From Elephas maximus indicus (taxonomy: Eukaryota > Chordata > Mammalia > Proboscidea > Elephantidae), in the NCBI RefSeq assembly GCF_024166365.1, contig NC_064838.1, positions 74,912,001 through 74,976,000 of the forward strand: DNA of 64,000 nucleotides, given 5' to 3'. The position numbers were made by a program, and so were the translations under genes. Of the stretch, positions 47,668-59,942 are shown piece after piece. How positions within the stretch are numbered: position 1 is the stretch's first letter; each line of letters begins with the position of its first letter. A model generated the notes under the pieces. It made no database searches and had not been told where the DNA came from. It worked only from the letters and a program-made list of their open reading frames with translations.

Positions 47668-50600
47668 CTACCCACAATCCCCCTCAAGTCTGTCAGTTTG
47701 TCATACTGTGGGGGCTTGTTTGTTGCTGTTATGCTAAAAGTTGTGCCAGTGGTATTCAAATACCAGCAGGGACACCCATGGAGGAAAGGTTTCAGCTGAG
47801 CTTCCAGACTAAGACAGACTAGGAAGAAGGACCTGGCAGTCTACTTCTGAAAAGAATTAGCCAGTGAAAATTTTATGAATATCAGCAGAACATTGACATA
47901 GTGCCTGAAGATGAGCTCTTCAGGTTGGAAGTCACTCAAAATGCTCTTGGGAGAGAGGTGCCTCCTCAAAGTAGAGTCAACCTCAATGACATGGGTGGAG
48001 TCAAGCTTTCAGGACCTTCATTTGCTGAGGTGGCACAATTCAAAATGAGAAGAGACTACTACAAACATCCATTAATAATTGGAACTTAGAATGTATGAAG
48101 TATGAATCTAGAAAAATTAGAAATCACCAAAAATGAAATGTAATGCATAAAGATCGATATCCTAGGCATTAGTGAGTTGAAATGGACTGGTGTCAGTAAT
48201 TTTGAATCAGACAATCATATGGTCTACTATGCCGTATGAAAACTTGAAGAGGAATGACGTTACGTTCATCATCAAAAAGAACATTTGAAGATCTATCCTG
48301 AAGTACAACACTGTCAGTGATATGATAATACCCATACGGCTACAAGGAAGACAAGTTAATAAGACTAATATTCAAATTTACACACCAAATGCTAAGGCCA
48401 AAGATAAAGAAATCGGAGATTTTTACCAACTTCTGCATTCTGAAATTGATTGAATATGCAATCAGGATGTGCTGATAATTACGGGGGATTGGAATACAAA
48501 AGATGGAAATGAAGAAGGATAGGTAACTGGAAAATATGGCCCTGGTGATAGAAATGATGCTGGATATTGGATGATTGAATTTTTCAAGACCAACGACTTC
48601 TTCATTGCAAATACCTTTTTTCACCGACATAAATAGCAACTATACATGTGGACCTCACCAGATGGCATACACAAGAATCAATTTGACTGCATATGTGACA
48701 AGACAATAGAAAAGCTCAATGTCATCAGTCAGAACAAGGCCAGAGGCTGACTGTGGATCTAACCATCAATAACTCCTGTTATTGTCCAAGTTGAAAATGA
48801 AGAAAACAAGTTGACAAGAGCCAAAGTACAACCTTGAGTATATCCCACCTGGATTTAGAGACCATCTCCAGAATAGATTTGGTGCCTTGCACACTTATGA
48901 CCATGACCAAAGAGCAGATGAGTTGTAGAATGACGTCAAGGACATCGTGCGTGAAGAAAGCAACAGATAATTAAAAAGACAGGAGAGAAAGAAAATATCT
49001 AAATGGACATCAGAAACTTTCTCTTGAACATCAAGTAACAAAATCAAAAGAAAAACTTATGAAGTAAAAGAGCTGAATAGAAGATTTCAAAGGACAGCTC
49101 AAAAAGACAAAGTATTATGATGACAGGTGCAAAGACCTGGAGATAGAAAACCAAAAGGGGAGAACACACTCAGCATTTCTCAAGCTGTAAGAACTGAAGA
49201 AAAAATTCAGTTTTCGAGTTGTGATACTGAGGGATTCTACATGGAAAATATTAAACGAAGTAGGAAGCATCAACAGAAGATGAAAGGAATACAGAGTCCC
49301 TATGCCAAAAAGAATTGGTCTACATTCAAACATTTCAGGAGTAACATATGATCAGGAACCTATGGTACTGAAGGAAGAAGTCAAAGCAGATTGGAGGCAT
49401 TGGAGAAAAACAAGGCTCCAGGAATTTATGGAATACCAATCGAGATGTTTCAACAAACAGATGCAGCCTGGAAAGTGAACACTTGTCTAAGCCAAGAAAC
49501 TGGGAAGACAGCTACCTGATCAGCCAACTGGAAGATGTCTATATGCCTATTCCCAAGAAAGGTGATCCAACCAAATGTGAAAGTTATCGAACAATATCAT
49601 TAATATCACATGCAAGCAAAATTTTGCTAGTGGTCATTCCAAAATGGCTGCATCAGTGTATCGACAGAAACTTCTACAAATTCAAGCTGGATTTAGAAGA
49701 GGACATGGAACCAGGGATATCATTGCTGATGTCAGAAGGATCCTGGTTGAAACAAGAGAATACCAGAAAGATGTTTACATGTGTTTCATTGACTATGCTA
49801 AGGCATTGGACTTGGTGGACCATAACAAATTATAGATTACATTGCAGAGAGTAGGAATTCCAGAACACTTAGTTGTGCTCATGAGGAACCTGTACATAGA
49901 TCAAGAGGCAGTTGTTCGAACATAAAAAGGGGATAAAGTCAGGAAAAGTGTGTGTCAGGGTTGTATCTTTTCATCACTCTTATTCTATCTGTATGCTAAG
50001 CAAACAATCCAAGAAACAGGACTATATGAAGAAGAACAGGGCATCAGGATTGGTGGAAGACTCATTAACAACCTGCCTAATGCAGAGGACACAACCTTGC
50101 TTGCTGAAAATGAAGAGGACTTGAGGCACTTACTGGTGAAGATAAAAGACCACAGCCTTCAGTATGGATTACACCTCAACATAAAGAAAATAAAAATCCT
50201 CACAACTGGGTCAGTAAGCAACATCATGAATGGAGAAAAGATTGATGTTGCCAAGGATTTCTTTTTACTTGGATCCACAATCAACACCCGTGGAAGCAGC
50301 AGTCAAGAAACCAAAAGATGTATTACATTGGGCAACCCTGCTTCAAAAGACCTCTTTAAAGTGTTGAAAAACAAAGATGTCACCTTGGAGATTAAGGTGT
50401 ACCTCACCTAAGCCATAGTGTTTTCAGTCACCTTGTATGCTTTTTTTTTTTTTTTTTTTTTGTATGCATGTGAAAGCTGCATGTGAAAGCTGGACAATGG
50501 ATAAGGACAACCAAAGAAGAATTGATGCCTTTGATTTGTGGTGTTGGTGAAGAATGTGGAATATACCATGGACTGCCAAAAAACAAACCAACTTGCCTTG

Positions 50601-50903
50601 GAAGAGGTACAATCAGAATGGTCCTTATTAGCAAGGACGGTGAGACTACGTCTCACATACTTTGGACATGTTATCAAGAGGGATCAGTCAGTGGAGGACA
50701 TTAGGCTTGGTAAAGTAGAGGGGCAGTGAAAAATAGGAAGACCCTCAAGGATATGGATTGAGACAGTGATTGCAACAATGGGCACAAGCCTAGCAACAAT
50801 TGCGAGGATGGAGCAGGACCAGGCAGTGTTTTGTTCTGTTTGCATAGGGTCACTGTAAGTGGAAATCGATTCGACGGCACCTAACAAGAAAAACACTACC
50901 CAC
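47668..50903 (+). mobile_element. Full-length RTE-type LINE with TSD
   Basis: Element ~47676-50895, flanked by ctacccac at 47668-47675 and 50896-50903. It starts near ctgtcagtttgtcatactgt (47690) and ends with the RTE tail. Endonuclease landmarks: ISELKWTG near 48170-48195 and GDWNTKDG near 48484-48510. Linker: KGRTHSAFLK-like text near 49155. Reverse transcriptase: CFIDYAKALDLVDH near 49785-49820 and NAEDTTLLAE near 50085-50110, where YADD has become A-E-D-D-like. Post-RT region: LLVKIKDHSLQYGLHLN in the open frame 49950-50411. Many stops and frameshifts; inactive. It shows the complete 5' region shared with the short RTE derivatives here. Confidence 0.93.
50434..50467. repeat. Pure poly(T) tract flanked by a 7-bp direct repeat
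   Basis: Twenty T (50441-50460) sit between two copies of tgtatgc (50434-50440 and 50461-50467), inside the RTE. A 13-bp tandem duplication follows at once (atgtgaaagctgc 50468-50480, repeated with one change at 50481-50493). Confidence 0.85.
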
Positions 50904-51391
50904 GATACACACAATAGAAATCCTTCTTTGCTTTAAATTCAAAGACAGATTTCCATTGACCTCTCATGCAGTTCACTAATCCTGTCACCCTGCCTTGAGG
51001 CAGAAACTCTCAAATTATTTTTAAAAGTGAGGAAATGAGAAAGCTCTTTGGAGTCTCTAAAAGTGTGGGCAGAGTTTTTATGTTTTGAAAGATAACCCAC
51101 AGGTAATCAGGCAATATGATAATGGTCATACATTTTCTCCTGGGGAAAAAAAGAAAAAAAAACTTTCTCCCTGCTGCCTGGGATATGCACATGGTAGTGA
51201 AGGATTAGTGAGATAGCATGTGCCCGGCTGCTGGAATTCTGGGAGCAGCAAGAGGAATGGGCCCCACAGTTCACAATGTAGACTTTAATTAATCCTTATT
51301 TGTGCAGCTGCGCAGTTCCTCATTTTCCTCCAGTTATGTCAGAAATCTTCTAGCTCAATTCCTATCTACCTATCTATTGATATACATGTTT
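50904..51391. other. Unassigned intergenic sequence
   Basis: No gene or named repeat seen. Confidence 0.4.
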
Positions 51392-51597
51392 AAAAAAAAA
51401 TTGTCCTACAGTTGATTCTGATTCGTGGTGACCCCATGTGTTTCAAAGCAGAACAGTGCTCCATAGGGTTTTCAATGGCTTTGATCTTTTGACAGTAGAT
51501 TGCCAGGCTTTTCTTCCAAGGCTCCTCCGGATGCACTCAAGCATCCAATCTTTTGGTTAATAGCCAAGCACTTAACCATTTGCACCACCCATAGACT
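51392..51597 (-). mobile_element. AfroSINE, long variant
   Basis: Antisense copy: A-run, cagttgattctgattcgtgg box, ccatagggttttcaatggct module, then agcacttaaccatttgcacc head complement. Same variant as 22654-22877. Confidence 0.88.
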
Positions 51598-52239
51598 CTA
51601 CTTATGGCTATAAGCATATGACTATTTCTCAGTGGAAGAAATCATAGGAAACTATTAACAGTGATTATCTGTTTACAAAAGGATGGGAAAAATAGATTTT
51701 TTTTTGTTTTGTACATTTTTTTAAATTTGTGGATTTTCAAAACTTATGCATGAATTTCTCTATGTTTTCATGTGAATAATATCATATAGATGGTGAAATT
51801 ATAGGCTAAATTTTCTTCTTTTTGTATGTTTTTATTACAGAAAAGAAAAGCAGGAATTCATATTTAAAAAAAAGAACAGCATTTCCTGTGAAACATGGTG
51901 AGCTATCCATAAAAGTGCATTTCCTCCCTCTTCTAAATTTTCATTAAAATAAAAGTGAAATTGAAAATTACATGTTAATTTACAACAAAAAAAAATACGA
52001 AATGCCAGGTGCTTAAAGACTTTCAGACATTTTTCAAAACATAATTTTAGGTACCTGCCTTAACAGAATGGAGAAAGTTACAACTATTTGAGGATGGTTA
52101 GAGGAAAAAGCAAATTAGCTCACCTGGAAAGCTCCTGATATGGTACAGGCTTGAAGCAGCAGTTTCAACAGAATAAAGTGGTGAAACATGCACTCGTGAT
52201 TGGAGAATTATTTTATTTTCCCACTCTATATTCCATATA
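51598..52239. other. Mostly unassigned; possible ancient L1 3'UTR
   Basis: 51600-51900 (ggaaactattaacagtgatt, then T-rich text with tttgtacatttt) has the look of an old L1 3'UTR but is too decayed to be sure. No gene. Confidence 0.3.
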
Positions 52240-52603
52240 ATCAGGAAACACCCTTCTACCCATGGGGCTCAGGTTTCAGCAGAGCTTCTAGACTAAGATT
52301 AGGAAGAAAGGTGAGTATATCTGAAAATTAGCCAATGAAAACCTTATGGATCACACAGAGTACTGTCTGATTTGCACAATTTGGACATTAGGATGGCTCA
52401 ATAGCCAGAAGAGAATATCATGTTTGGTGAAGAAAAAGGAAAGCAAGGATGAGGAAGACCCTCAGTGAGGTGGATTGGCACAATAGGCACAACAATGGAC
52501 TCGAACATGCTGGTGATTGTGAGGGTGCTGCAGGACCAGGCAGTATTTTGTTCTGCTATACGTAAAGTCTATATGAGTGGAGTAAATTCAGCAGCAGCTA
52601 TCA
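52240..52603 (+). mobile_element. RTE-derived SINE (second copy), head degraded
   Basis: RTE 5' text (caggtttcagcagagcttct, attagccaatgaaaacctta) is joined near 52370-52390 to RTE 3' text (gaagaccctcagtgaggtgg, ggtgctgcaggaccaggcag, ctatatgagtggagtaaatt). The coding part between is missing, as at 45459-45795, though the 3' piece starts further upstream here. Confidence 0.68.
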
Positions 52604-52864
52604 GTCTATCTCTACTCTTTACTATCAGGTTGCCTGCTTATGGGTGATGGGGTGCATGGTAATCTGAGATGATGAGAACAATCTCATACTTTTGTTGTTC
52701 ATGAATAAGTATTATGTCCTAGGCAATGTTTGTGGGATATCATGTCAGTGTATGACTTAGTCTGTGAACCCTCAATCATTGTGTAGTTGAAGACACTGTG
52801 AAGACAGAAGGCACAATCTATATCTGAAGTATTTATCATTTCAACCTATATATGAAGAATTTAT

Positions 52865-53300
52865 CATTTCCAGTAAGTTTGTATCATTAAGGTCACAGGC
52901 CAAATTACAGTTGCTAATTATCTAACTTTAAAACAGGAAGATTATCCTGCATTATCCAGATGAGATCAGTGTAATCACAAGCATCCTTAAAGGTGGAAGA
53001 GAGAGGCAGAAGAGAAAGAGGAAGATGTGGTAATGGAAGATTTGTCAAAGATACGCAATGTGGCTGACTTTGAAGATTCATGAAGGGGATCATGAGCCAG
53101 GACACGTGGGTGACCTCTAGAATCTGGAAAAGCCTAAAGCCTCTAAAAGAAACACAACCATACTGACACCTTGATTTTAGCCCAGTGAGGACTATGTCAG
53201 ACTTCTAACCCAGAGAACTTAAGATAATAAATTTAGGGTGTTTTAAGCCATTACATTTGTGGTAAGTTGTTACAGCAGCACTAGAAAACTAATACAACAC
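52865..53300 (+). mobile_element. MLT1-like MaLR LTR, 5' end unclear
   Basis: Ordered MLT1-type text: ttatcctgcattatccagat, gtaatcacaagcatccttaa, gccaggacacgtgggtgacc, cttctaacccagagaactta, agataataaatttagggtgt, ttacagcagcactagaaaac. Ancient; the 3' end is near 53300. Confidence 0.7.
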
Positions 53301-54759
53301 CTTAAAGCATACACTTTAAAGAGCTGGCTCTGGATGCCCTTGCCAGAACATCACATTGCAAATCATTGGTGAGTGCCCTCATGTCAAAATTTTTTCAGTC
53401 TCCAGGCTTATGTTCTGTCTGCCTATGCTAACACCTTCAAGATTAACTCCCATAGTGAAGTGTTTCCCCATTTCTCACTGTACATATTAGCTAGGTACTG
53501 CAATTCCTTCATGTAAATCATTTCTAAAAGAGTGAGGATTGTACTTTCCTGCCTTGGCTTACCTGAGAATTATCGCTGGCTAGTTGTTTGGAAGTCTTAA
53601 GGGATATAGGACAAAGCTCTGGGGGAGAACAAATATCATCAGAAGACAACCTGTTCCTGTGAGATAATTGCATGGGATCAAGGCAAGGAAGACTGTATTC
53701 CCTCACATGGGAGAACTAACCCAGAGTATTCAGAAAATTTTGAAGTTCATGGTCTTCACCATTCCCCACAAAGATTGCCATATTTTGGCTCTCCGAATTT
53801 CATTCTATCACTATCAGGACACTGATTTCAACAAAGGAAGTTCATTTTAGCTGCACCTTCAGTCTTCTTTGCAGTTCTGCCACTTTTTTTTAAATCAAAT
53901 CCTGACTCTGATCTAGAGCACAATCTCTGTCTGCAGCAGATGTGGTGACATTGGTAGCAAGGGCTGTATACTGAGTGCATGTCAAGAAGACATAATAGAT
54001 GGAGTGTTTCTGGGTAGGCATCTAATCTGGATCCAATACACACTCCTTTTTTTATCTTTTCCTTACTTTGAAATAGAGAAAAACACCAGCTAAAACTCTG
54101 CCAACTGGAATCTACTACTATGTCAACCTTTCAAAAGCAGAAAAACTATAGCTTCCATAATCAATAATAAACTACTTGCTTCAGATTTCACCTTCAAATT
54201 CATATAATCTAAAAAAAAAAAATAGGGATGTGTATCTGTCACTATGGTTCATGGTATAATGCATAGCTTTCCACATCCAACAGAAATGTAAATGGTCATT
54301 TTCTCAACATAAAGAAATGGTAAAGCTCTTGGTACAATAAAATTGGTACAAATTTAACAGATGTAATATGATTTAGTACAAAAAAAATAGAAATAGAAGA
54401 ATCAAATAAACACAAATACTCATTTTTATTTTCTTTATTGATAAAAATACAAATAAGAAATTAACTTGAAGTTAGGTTTTTATGATCATATAATTGGAGA
54501 CTTGTGTTAGATGGACAGTGACAAAAGTTGGTTTCTATCTCCACTACAGAAACGTACATTTCATATAATCATTTCAAACCTCTGTACTCAAGTTATTCTC
54601 TTCTTTGGATTATATTGAAAATTCACTAAATTTTTCTATCTGTGTCATACATATTCCTGTTTCAAAGCCCAAAAATTCTCCTGTGGTTTATCCATTTAGT
54701 TTTGAAAAGAGAAAATCTGCTAGGGTGGGAATATAAGTAAAATTGAGTGCAAGCTATAA
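53301..54759. other. Unassigned intergenic sequence
   Basis: No gene on either strand. Frames are short and lack domains. Confidence 0.4.
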
Positions 54760-54940
54760 CAACAATAAAAAAAAAAATCAAACAAACAAAATATCCATTG
54801 CCATTGAGTTGATTCTGACTCATGGCAACTCCATGTGTTACAGAGAACTGTTCCATAGGGTTTTTGGCTATCATCTTTATGGAAACAGATACACCAGGAC
54901 TTTCTTAGCTCTCCTGGGTGGGCTCAAACTATAAACCTTA
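54760..54940 (-). mobile_element. AfroSINE, 5'-truncated
   Basis: Antisense copy with an A-rich tail (aacaataaaaaaaaaaatca), ccattgagttgattctgact box and module ggctatcatctttatggaaa. The tRNA-like head is lost beyond 54940. Confidence 0.88.
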
Positions 54941-55729
54941 TTTTAAAATTCCGGCAACACCAGAAAACAACATGAAGAATGAGAGAGAAAACACCAGATC
55001 AAAACCACAAATCATTGTAAGCATCGAGAAGAGGCAAAGAGAAGTGGTGAAAAACCTAAGACAAAAGACCTTATATACTTGTTTGTACCTTGTGTTTTTC
55101 TTCCTATACATGAAATTGACTCAACTTTAACAAGTGAATGTTTTCATATTGCTTATTTTCCTGAAGGAATTAGCTGACATTTCCCCAGATAGGATTCCAC
55201 TAAATCTACAATACCCAAAAAACCCACTGCAGATCTACAATAAGAAGGTAATATTCTCTCCTGAATTCTTCTAGGTTGATCCAATTTTTTTTTTTTTTTT
55301 TTACTGATTATTAATAGTATAATTAGTGATTATAGATAGTTTTATAGGGTGCTTACATACATCATGGTCACAACTACATGCTTACATGTAGTTTCTTTGT
55401 CTATTTTGCGAAAAGAAGAAAATATCTTACTGGCAGCAGCACTCAGCACTCTTTCAGAACACAGGTATTTCGAGGGGTGCAGATGGTCACTTGGTTAAGA
55501 CACCCTCTGGGCATATGGTTTCACATCCTGGTTTTGATCACCAGGAAAAACATGTTTTTCTCAAAAACATAGCTGTTAGTCTAGAATCCAGATTAAAATT
55601 AGATAGCATGGTCAGCATATTGTGCCTCTGTTTCACTGCACTGAAATTTGTCTTTTCCTGACACAATAGTACAGAGCAGAGCAGGAGCAGGCAAGGGATG
55701 GATCTGAGAGTAAAAAGACAAATGATTGT
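54941..55729. other. Unassigned; T-run and a possible SINE head
   Basis: A run of T at ~55286-55302. 55478-55550 (gatggtcacttggttaagac ... cctggttttgatcaccagga) has spaced A-box/B-box-like motifs and may be the head of an unnamed tRNA-derived SINE. No gene. Confidence 0.3.
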
Positions 55730-55870
55730 CATTACTGGTTTCAACTCACAACTCTAGTATTTACTAGCTGGGTGGCCCAAAATAAGTCACTTAATATCTA
55801 GCCCATCAAGCTCATCTGTAAAATTGAGGTGACTTCCTTTGCATATTTAGTTATTAAATTATGTAAGTTA
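55730..55870 (+). mobile_element. MIR SINE
   Basis: MIR core order is clear: actctagtatttactagctg, ggtggcccaaaataagtcac, ttaatatctagcccatcaag, ctcatctgtaaaattgaggt. Confidence 0.72.
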
Positions 55871-56125
55871 CATAACGGTGGTCATGACAAGATTAAAATG
55901 ACTCTAAAGGAGAATGACTGAGTCACACTTAGACTATGCCAAGGTAAAGATAACAGCTGAAATCCCAGATTCCCTTGTTGGGAGCCCATGCCACAGTCAT
56001 GCATCTACCCTGACATGGTTAACTACTCCATTTTTTTCTTATAGAGTGTTATATATATATGATACATTGTTATGGTAATTTTCAATTTACAGCTCAATTT
56101 TACATTATTTCTTGGGGCTTTCACG

Positions 56126-56586
56126 GTGGGCTAACTGGTTGCTATACATCTAGTTGATCTCAAGCCATGATAACTCATGTATGTCAGAGTACAGCTGGGC
56201 TCCATAAGGTTTTCAATGGCCTATATATATTTTCAAAAGTACCATGTTTTTACACAAGCAAACAACCCGCACCTTCTACTTTTGCTTGCCAGCAGCTCCC
56301 CGCACCCACCCCCGTGGTGTTTTTGTTAAGCGGCCTATACTAATTTTTTTACAGCAACATATAAAAATAATTAGCATTCTGTGCTTATGGAAATACCTGG
56401 GGAGGGGGAGGAGGGGGCCGTGTTGGCAAACAAACATAGAATGTGTACCTTATCTGCGTGAAAATATGATAGATGGCCAGGCCTTTTTTCTGAGATTTCT
56501 CTGAGCAGACTTGAACCTCCAACTTTTTTGGTTAGCAGCCACGAGTGTTAACAGTTTGTACCACCCAGGACTCCACTGTGGGCTAA
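56126..56586 (-). mobile_element. AfroSINE, long variant, with 9-bp TSD, carrying a DNA-transposon-like insert
   Basis: The SINE (56135-56577) lies between exact gtgggctaa repeats at 56126-56134 and 56578-56586. Its body is interrupted between ttttcaaaagta (ending 56241) and tagatggccaggcc (from 56470). The family sequence at that point is continuous (...gaagtagatcaccaggcc), so 56242-56469 is an insert. Confidence 0.9.
56240..56471. mobile_element. Small TA-flanked inverted-repeat insert (MITE-like, Tc1/mariner-type target)
   Basis: 228 bases (56242-56469) inserted within a SINE. The SINE site holds one TA; here TA flanks both ends (56240-56241 and 56470-56471). The ends are imperfect inverted repeats: ccatgtttttacacaagcaa on the left against the complement of the right end, tcatattttcacgcagataa, 13 of 20 matching. 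The interior is unlike the surroundings, with C-rich and G-rich patches (ccccgcacccacccccgtgg, ggggagggggaggagggggc), and has no transposase. TA duplication plus terminal inverted repeats fits a non-autonomous Tc1/mariner-type element. Family unknown. Confidence 0.62.
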
Positions 56587-56604
56587 ACAAGATATTGCCC
56601 TCTG

Positions 56605-56778
56605 TTATTACTGGAGCCCTGGTGACACAGTGGTTAAGAGCTTGGCTATTAACAAAAAGGTTAGCTGTTCAAATCCACCATGCATTCGTTGGAAAACCTT
56701 TGGGGCAGTTCTACTCTGTCCTATAGGGTCACTATGAGTCAGAATCAACTCGACCACAGTGGGTAGGGTGTTTTATTA
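56605..56778 (+). mobile_element. AfroSINE, short TSD
   Basis: Element ~56611-56772, well preserved short form (ggagccctggtgacacagtg ... gagtcagaatcaactcgacc). Flanked by ttatta at 56605-56610 and 56773-56778. Confidence 0.9.
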
Positions 56779-57410
56779 ACAAGGGCTTAAGCAACTATTC
56801 AAGTAAATCCAAATAATAAATGATAAGGCTGAGAGTTCAACTGATGTCTCCTGACCACAAACCTAGTGTTCTTTCCTCCACATAGCTCTGCCTCTCAACC
56901 AAAAATTTGAAGCAGTCAAATCCTTGTTGGAATATATATTTTAAAACCAAAATTAAAAAAAAATAAAATGATTAAAGTCTGACATGAACAGAAAACACAA
57001 ATATCTGAAGCATCTCTTCTTCTCTCAACCTAATGAATACTGTAGAAATACTCACTGTTAGAGTTGGGAGCAAACAGAACAAGGAGTGCAAGCTTGCAGG
57101 GTCTGCATTTCCAAGACATGTGACTCAAAGCCCTAGGGTCAGGGAGTGACAAGACAACAGGCTATTGTAAGTGTTCAGAGACTCCAAATGCACCTATTTA
57201 TTTGCTCATTAAAAGTGTAACAGCTATGTCTTGAGAAGCTAAAAATATTTTGACATAAAAGGGGTTATAATAGATTTTTTTTTAAATGCAAATCACAGTT
57301 ATCAGTGGTTCCCTGGCATAAAGCAAGGGTGAAAAGTATTGTCTCACTTTTGTATTGTGTGAATTTTTGCTATAAACATGTATTACTTTTATAAAAATGT
57401 TTTTTCCAGT
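56779..57410. other. Unassigned intergenic sequence
   Basis: No gene or named repeat. The last bases (gttttttccag) would be the left target site of the following L1. Confidence 0.4.
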
Positions 57411-59738
57411 TTTTTTTAAAAAAAATTTTATTGTGCTTTAAGTGAAAGTTTACAAATCAAGCCAGTCTCTCACATATAAACTTATATACACCTTACTTCA
57501 TACTCCCCCTTACTTTGCCCTAATAAGTCAGCCTGCTCCCTCCTTCCAGTCTCTCCTTTGGTGACCATTTTGCCAGTTTCTAACCCCCTCTACCCTCCCA
57601 TATCCCCTCCAGACAGGCGATGGCAACATAGTCTCAAGTGTCCACCTGATACAAGTAGCTCACTCCTCATCAGCAGCTCTCTCCAATCCACTATCCAGTC
57701 CAATCCATGTCTGACTAATTGGCTTCGGGAATGGTTCCTGTCCTGGGCCAACAGAAGGTTTGGGGACCATGACCACCGGGATTCTTCTAGTCTTAGGCCA
57801 TTAAGTCTGGTCTTATGAGAATTTGGGGTCTGCATCCACTGTTCTCCTGCTCCCTCGGGGGCTCTCTGTTGTGCTCCCTGTCAGGGCAGTCATCAGTTAT
57901 AGCCAGGCACCAGTTATAGGCAGGCACCATCTATTTCTGGTCTCAGGATGATGTAGTCTCTAGTTCATGTAGTCATTGCTGTCTCTTGGGCTCATAATTA
58001 CCTGGTGACCTTGGTGTTCTTCATTGTCCTTTGATCCAAGTGGGTCGAGACACATTGATGCATCTTAGATGACTACTTGTTAGCGTTTAAGACCCCAGAC
58101 GCCACACTTCAAAGGGGGATGCAGAATGTTTTCTTAATAGAATTTATTTTGCCAATTAACTTAAATGTCCCCTGAAGCCTAGTCCCCAAACCTCTGCCCC
58201 TGCTCTGCTGACCTTCGAAGCAGTCAGTTTATTCAGGAAACTTCTTTGCTTTTGGTCCACTTCGGTTGTGCTGACCTTCCCTGTATTGAGTGTTGTCCTT
58301 TCCTTCACCTAAAGTGGTTCTTATCTACTATCTAATCAGTAAATAAACCTCTCCTACCCTCCCTCCCTCCCTCCTCTGGTAGCCACAAAAGAACGTTTTC
58401 TTCTTAGTTTAAAGTATTTCTCAAGATCTTATAATTTTTTTTATACAGTAATTGTACTTTTGCATCTGACTAATTTCACTCAGCATAATACCTTCCAGGT
58501 TCCTCCATGTTATGAAATGTTTCACAGATTCCTCACTGTTCTTTATTGATGTGTAGTATTCCATTGTGTGAATATACCAGAATTAATCCATTCATCCCTT
58601 GATGGACACCTCGGTTGCTTCCAGCTTTTTACTATTGTAAACAGTGCTGCAGTAAACATGGGTGTGTATATATCTGTTTGTGTAAAAGCTCTTATTTCTC
58701 TAGGGTATATTCCGAGGAGTGGGATTTCTGGGTCTTATGGTAGTTCTAGTTCTAGCTTTTTAAGAAAACGCCAGATAGATTTCCAAAGTGGTTGTACCAT
58801 TTTACATTCCCACCAGCAGTGTATAAGTGTTTCAGTCTCTCCACAGCCTCTCCAACATTTATTATTTTGTGTTTTTTGGATTAATGCCAGCCTTGTTGGA
58901 GTGAGATGGAATCTCATCGTAGTTTTGATTTGCATTTCTCTAATGGCTAATGATGGCGAGCATTTCCTCATGTATCTGTTGGCTGCCTGAATATCTTCTT
59001 TAGTGACGTGCATGTTCATATCCTTTGCCCAATTTTTAATTGGGTTGTTTGTCTTTTTGTGGTTGAGTTCTAGCAGAATCATGTAGATTTTAGAGATCAG
59101 GCGCTGGTCGGAGATGTCATAGCTGAAAATTTTTTCCCAGTCCGTAGGTGGTCTTTTTACTCTTCTGGTGAAGTCTTTAGATGAGCATAGGTGTTTGATT
59201 TTTAGGAGCTCCTGGTTATCTGGTTTCTCTTTGTCATTTTTTGTAATGTTTTGTATTCTGTTTATGCCATGTATTAGGGCTCCTAACGTCCCTATTTTTG
59301 CTTCCCTGATCTTTATCATTTTAGGCTCTATATTTAGGTCTTTGATCCATTTAGAGTTAGTTTGTGTGCATGGTGTGAAGTATGGTTCCTGTTTCATTTT
59401 TTGCAGATGGATATCCAGTTATGCCAGCACCATTTGTAAGAAAGACTATCTTTTCCCCAGTTAACTGACAGTGGTCTTTCGTCAAATATCAGCTGCTCAT
59501 ATGTGAGTGGATTTATATCTAGGTTCTTAATTCTGTTCCATTGGCATATGTGTCTGTTGTTGTACCATTACCAGGCTGTTTTGACTACTGTGGCTGTATA
59601 ATATGTTCTAAAATCAGGTAGAGTGAGGCCTCCCACTTTGTTCTTCTTTTTCAGTAATGCTTTACTTATCCGGGGCTTCTTTCCCTTCCATATGAAGTTG
59701 GTGATTTGTTTTTCCATCACATTAAAAAATGACATTGG
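57411..59738 (-). mobile_element. L1 3' half, joined head-to-head to the next L1
   Basis: Minus-strand L1 from inside ORF2 (59738, around [20 protein letters not shown]) to the 3' end (57411, complement of ttttattgtgctttaagtga with a terminal A/T run). It includes a ~1.2-kb 3'UTR alignable with 28234-29231. The open piece 59397-58735 (220 codons) carries the ORF2 C-terminal region with CWRGCGETETLIHCWWECK and has no TGA where the L1 at 28234 does. The upstream part is broken. About 7 unexplained bases (gagtaca) separate it from the next L1. Confidence 0.92.
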
Positions 59739-59755
59739 GAGTACAGGGGGCGGGG

Positions 59756-59767
59756 CCAAGATGGCGG
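59756..59767 (+). promoter_or_regulatory. YY1-type site at the L1 start
   Basis: ccaagatggcgg within the first ~20 bases of the L1, the same place and core (CAAGATGGC) as the YY1 site that sets the start of transcription in human L1. The same motif is present (complement) at the 5' ends near 34750-34762 and, as ccaagatggcag, near 8353-8364. Confidence 0.65.
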
Positions 59768-59942
59768 ACTAGGTGGACACTACCGCGGATCCCTCTTGCA
59801 ACAAAGACTCGGAAAAACAAGTGAATCGATCACATACATAACCATCTACGAACTCTGAACAACAAACACAGACTTAGAGATGGAAAACGAACAAATACGG
59901 GCAGACAGCGACCGTTTTCAGAACTAGGAGCCAGCGTACCAG

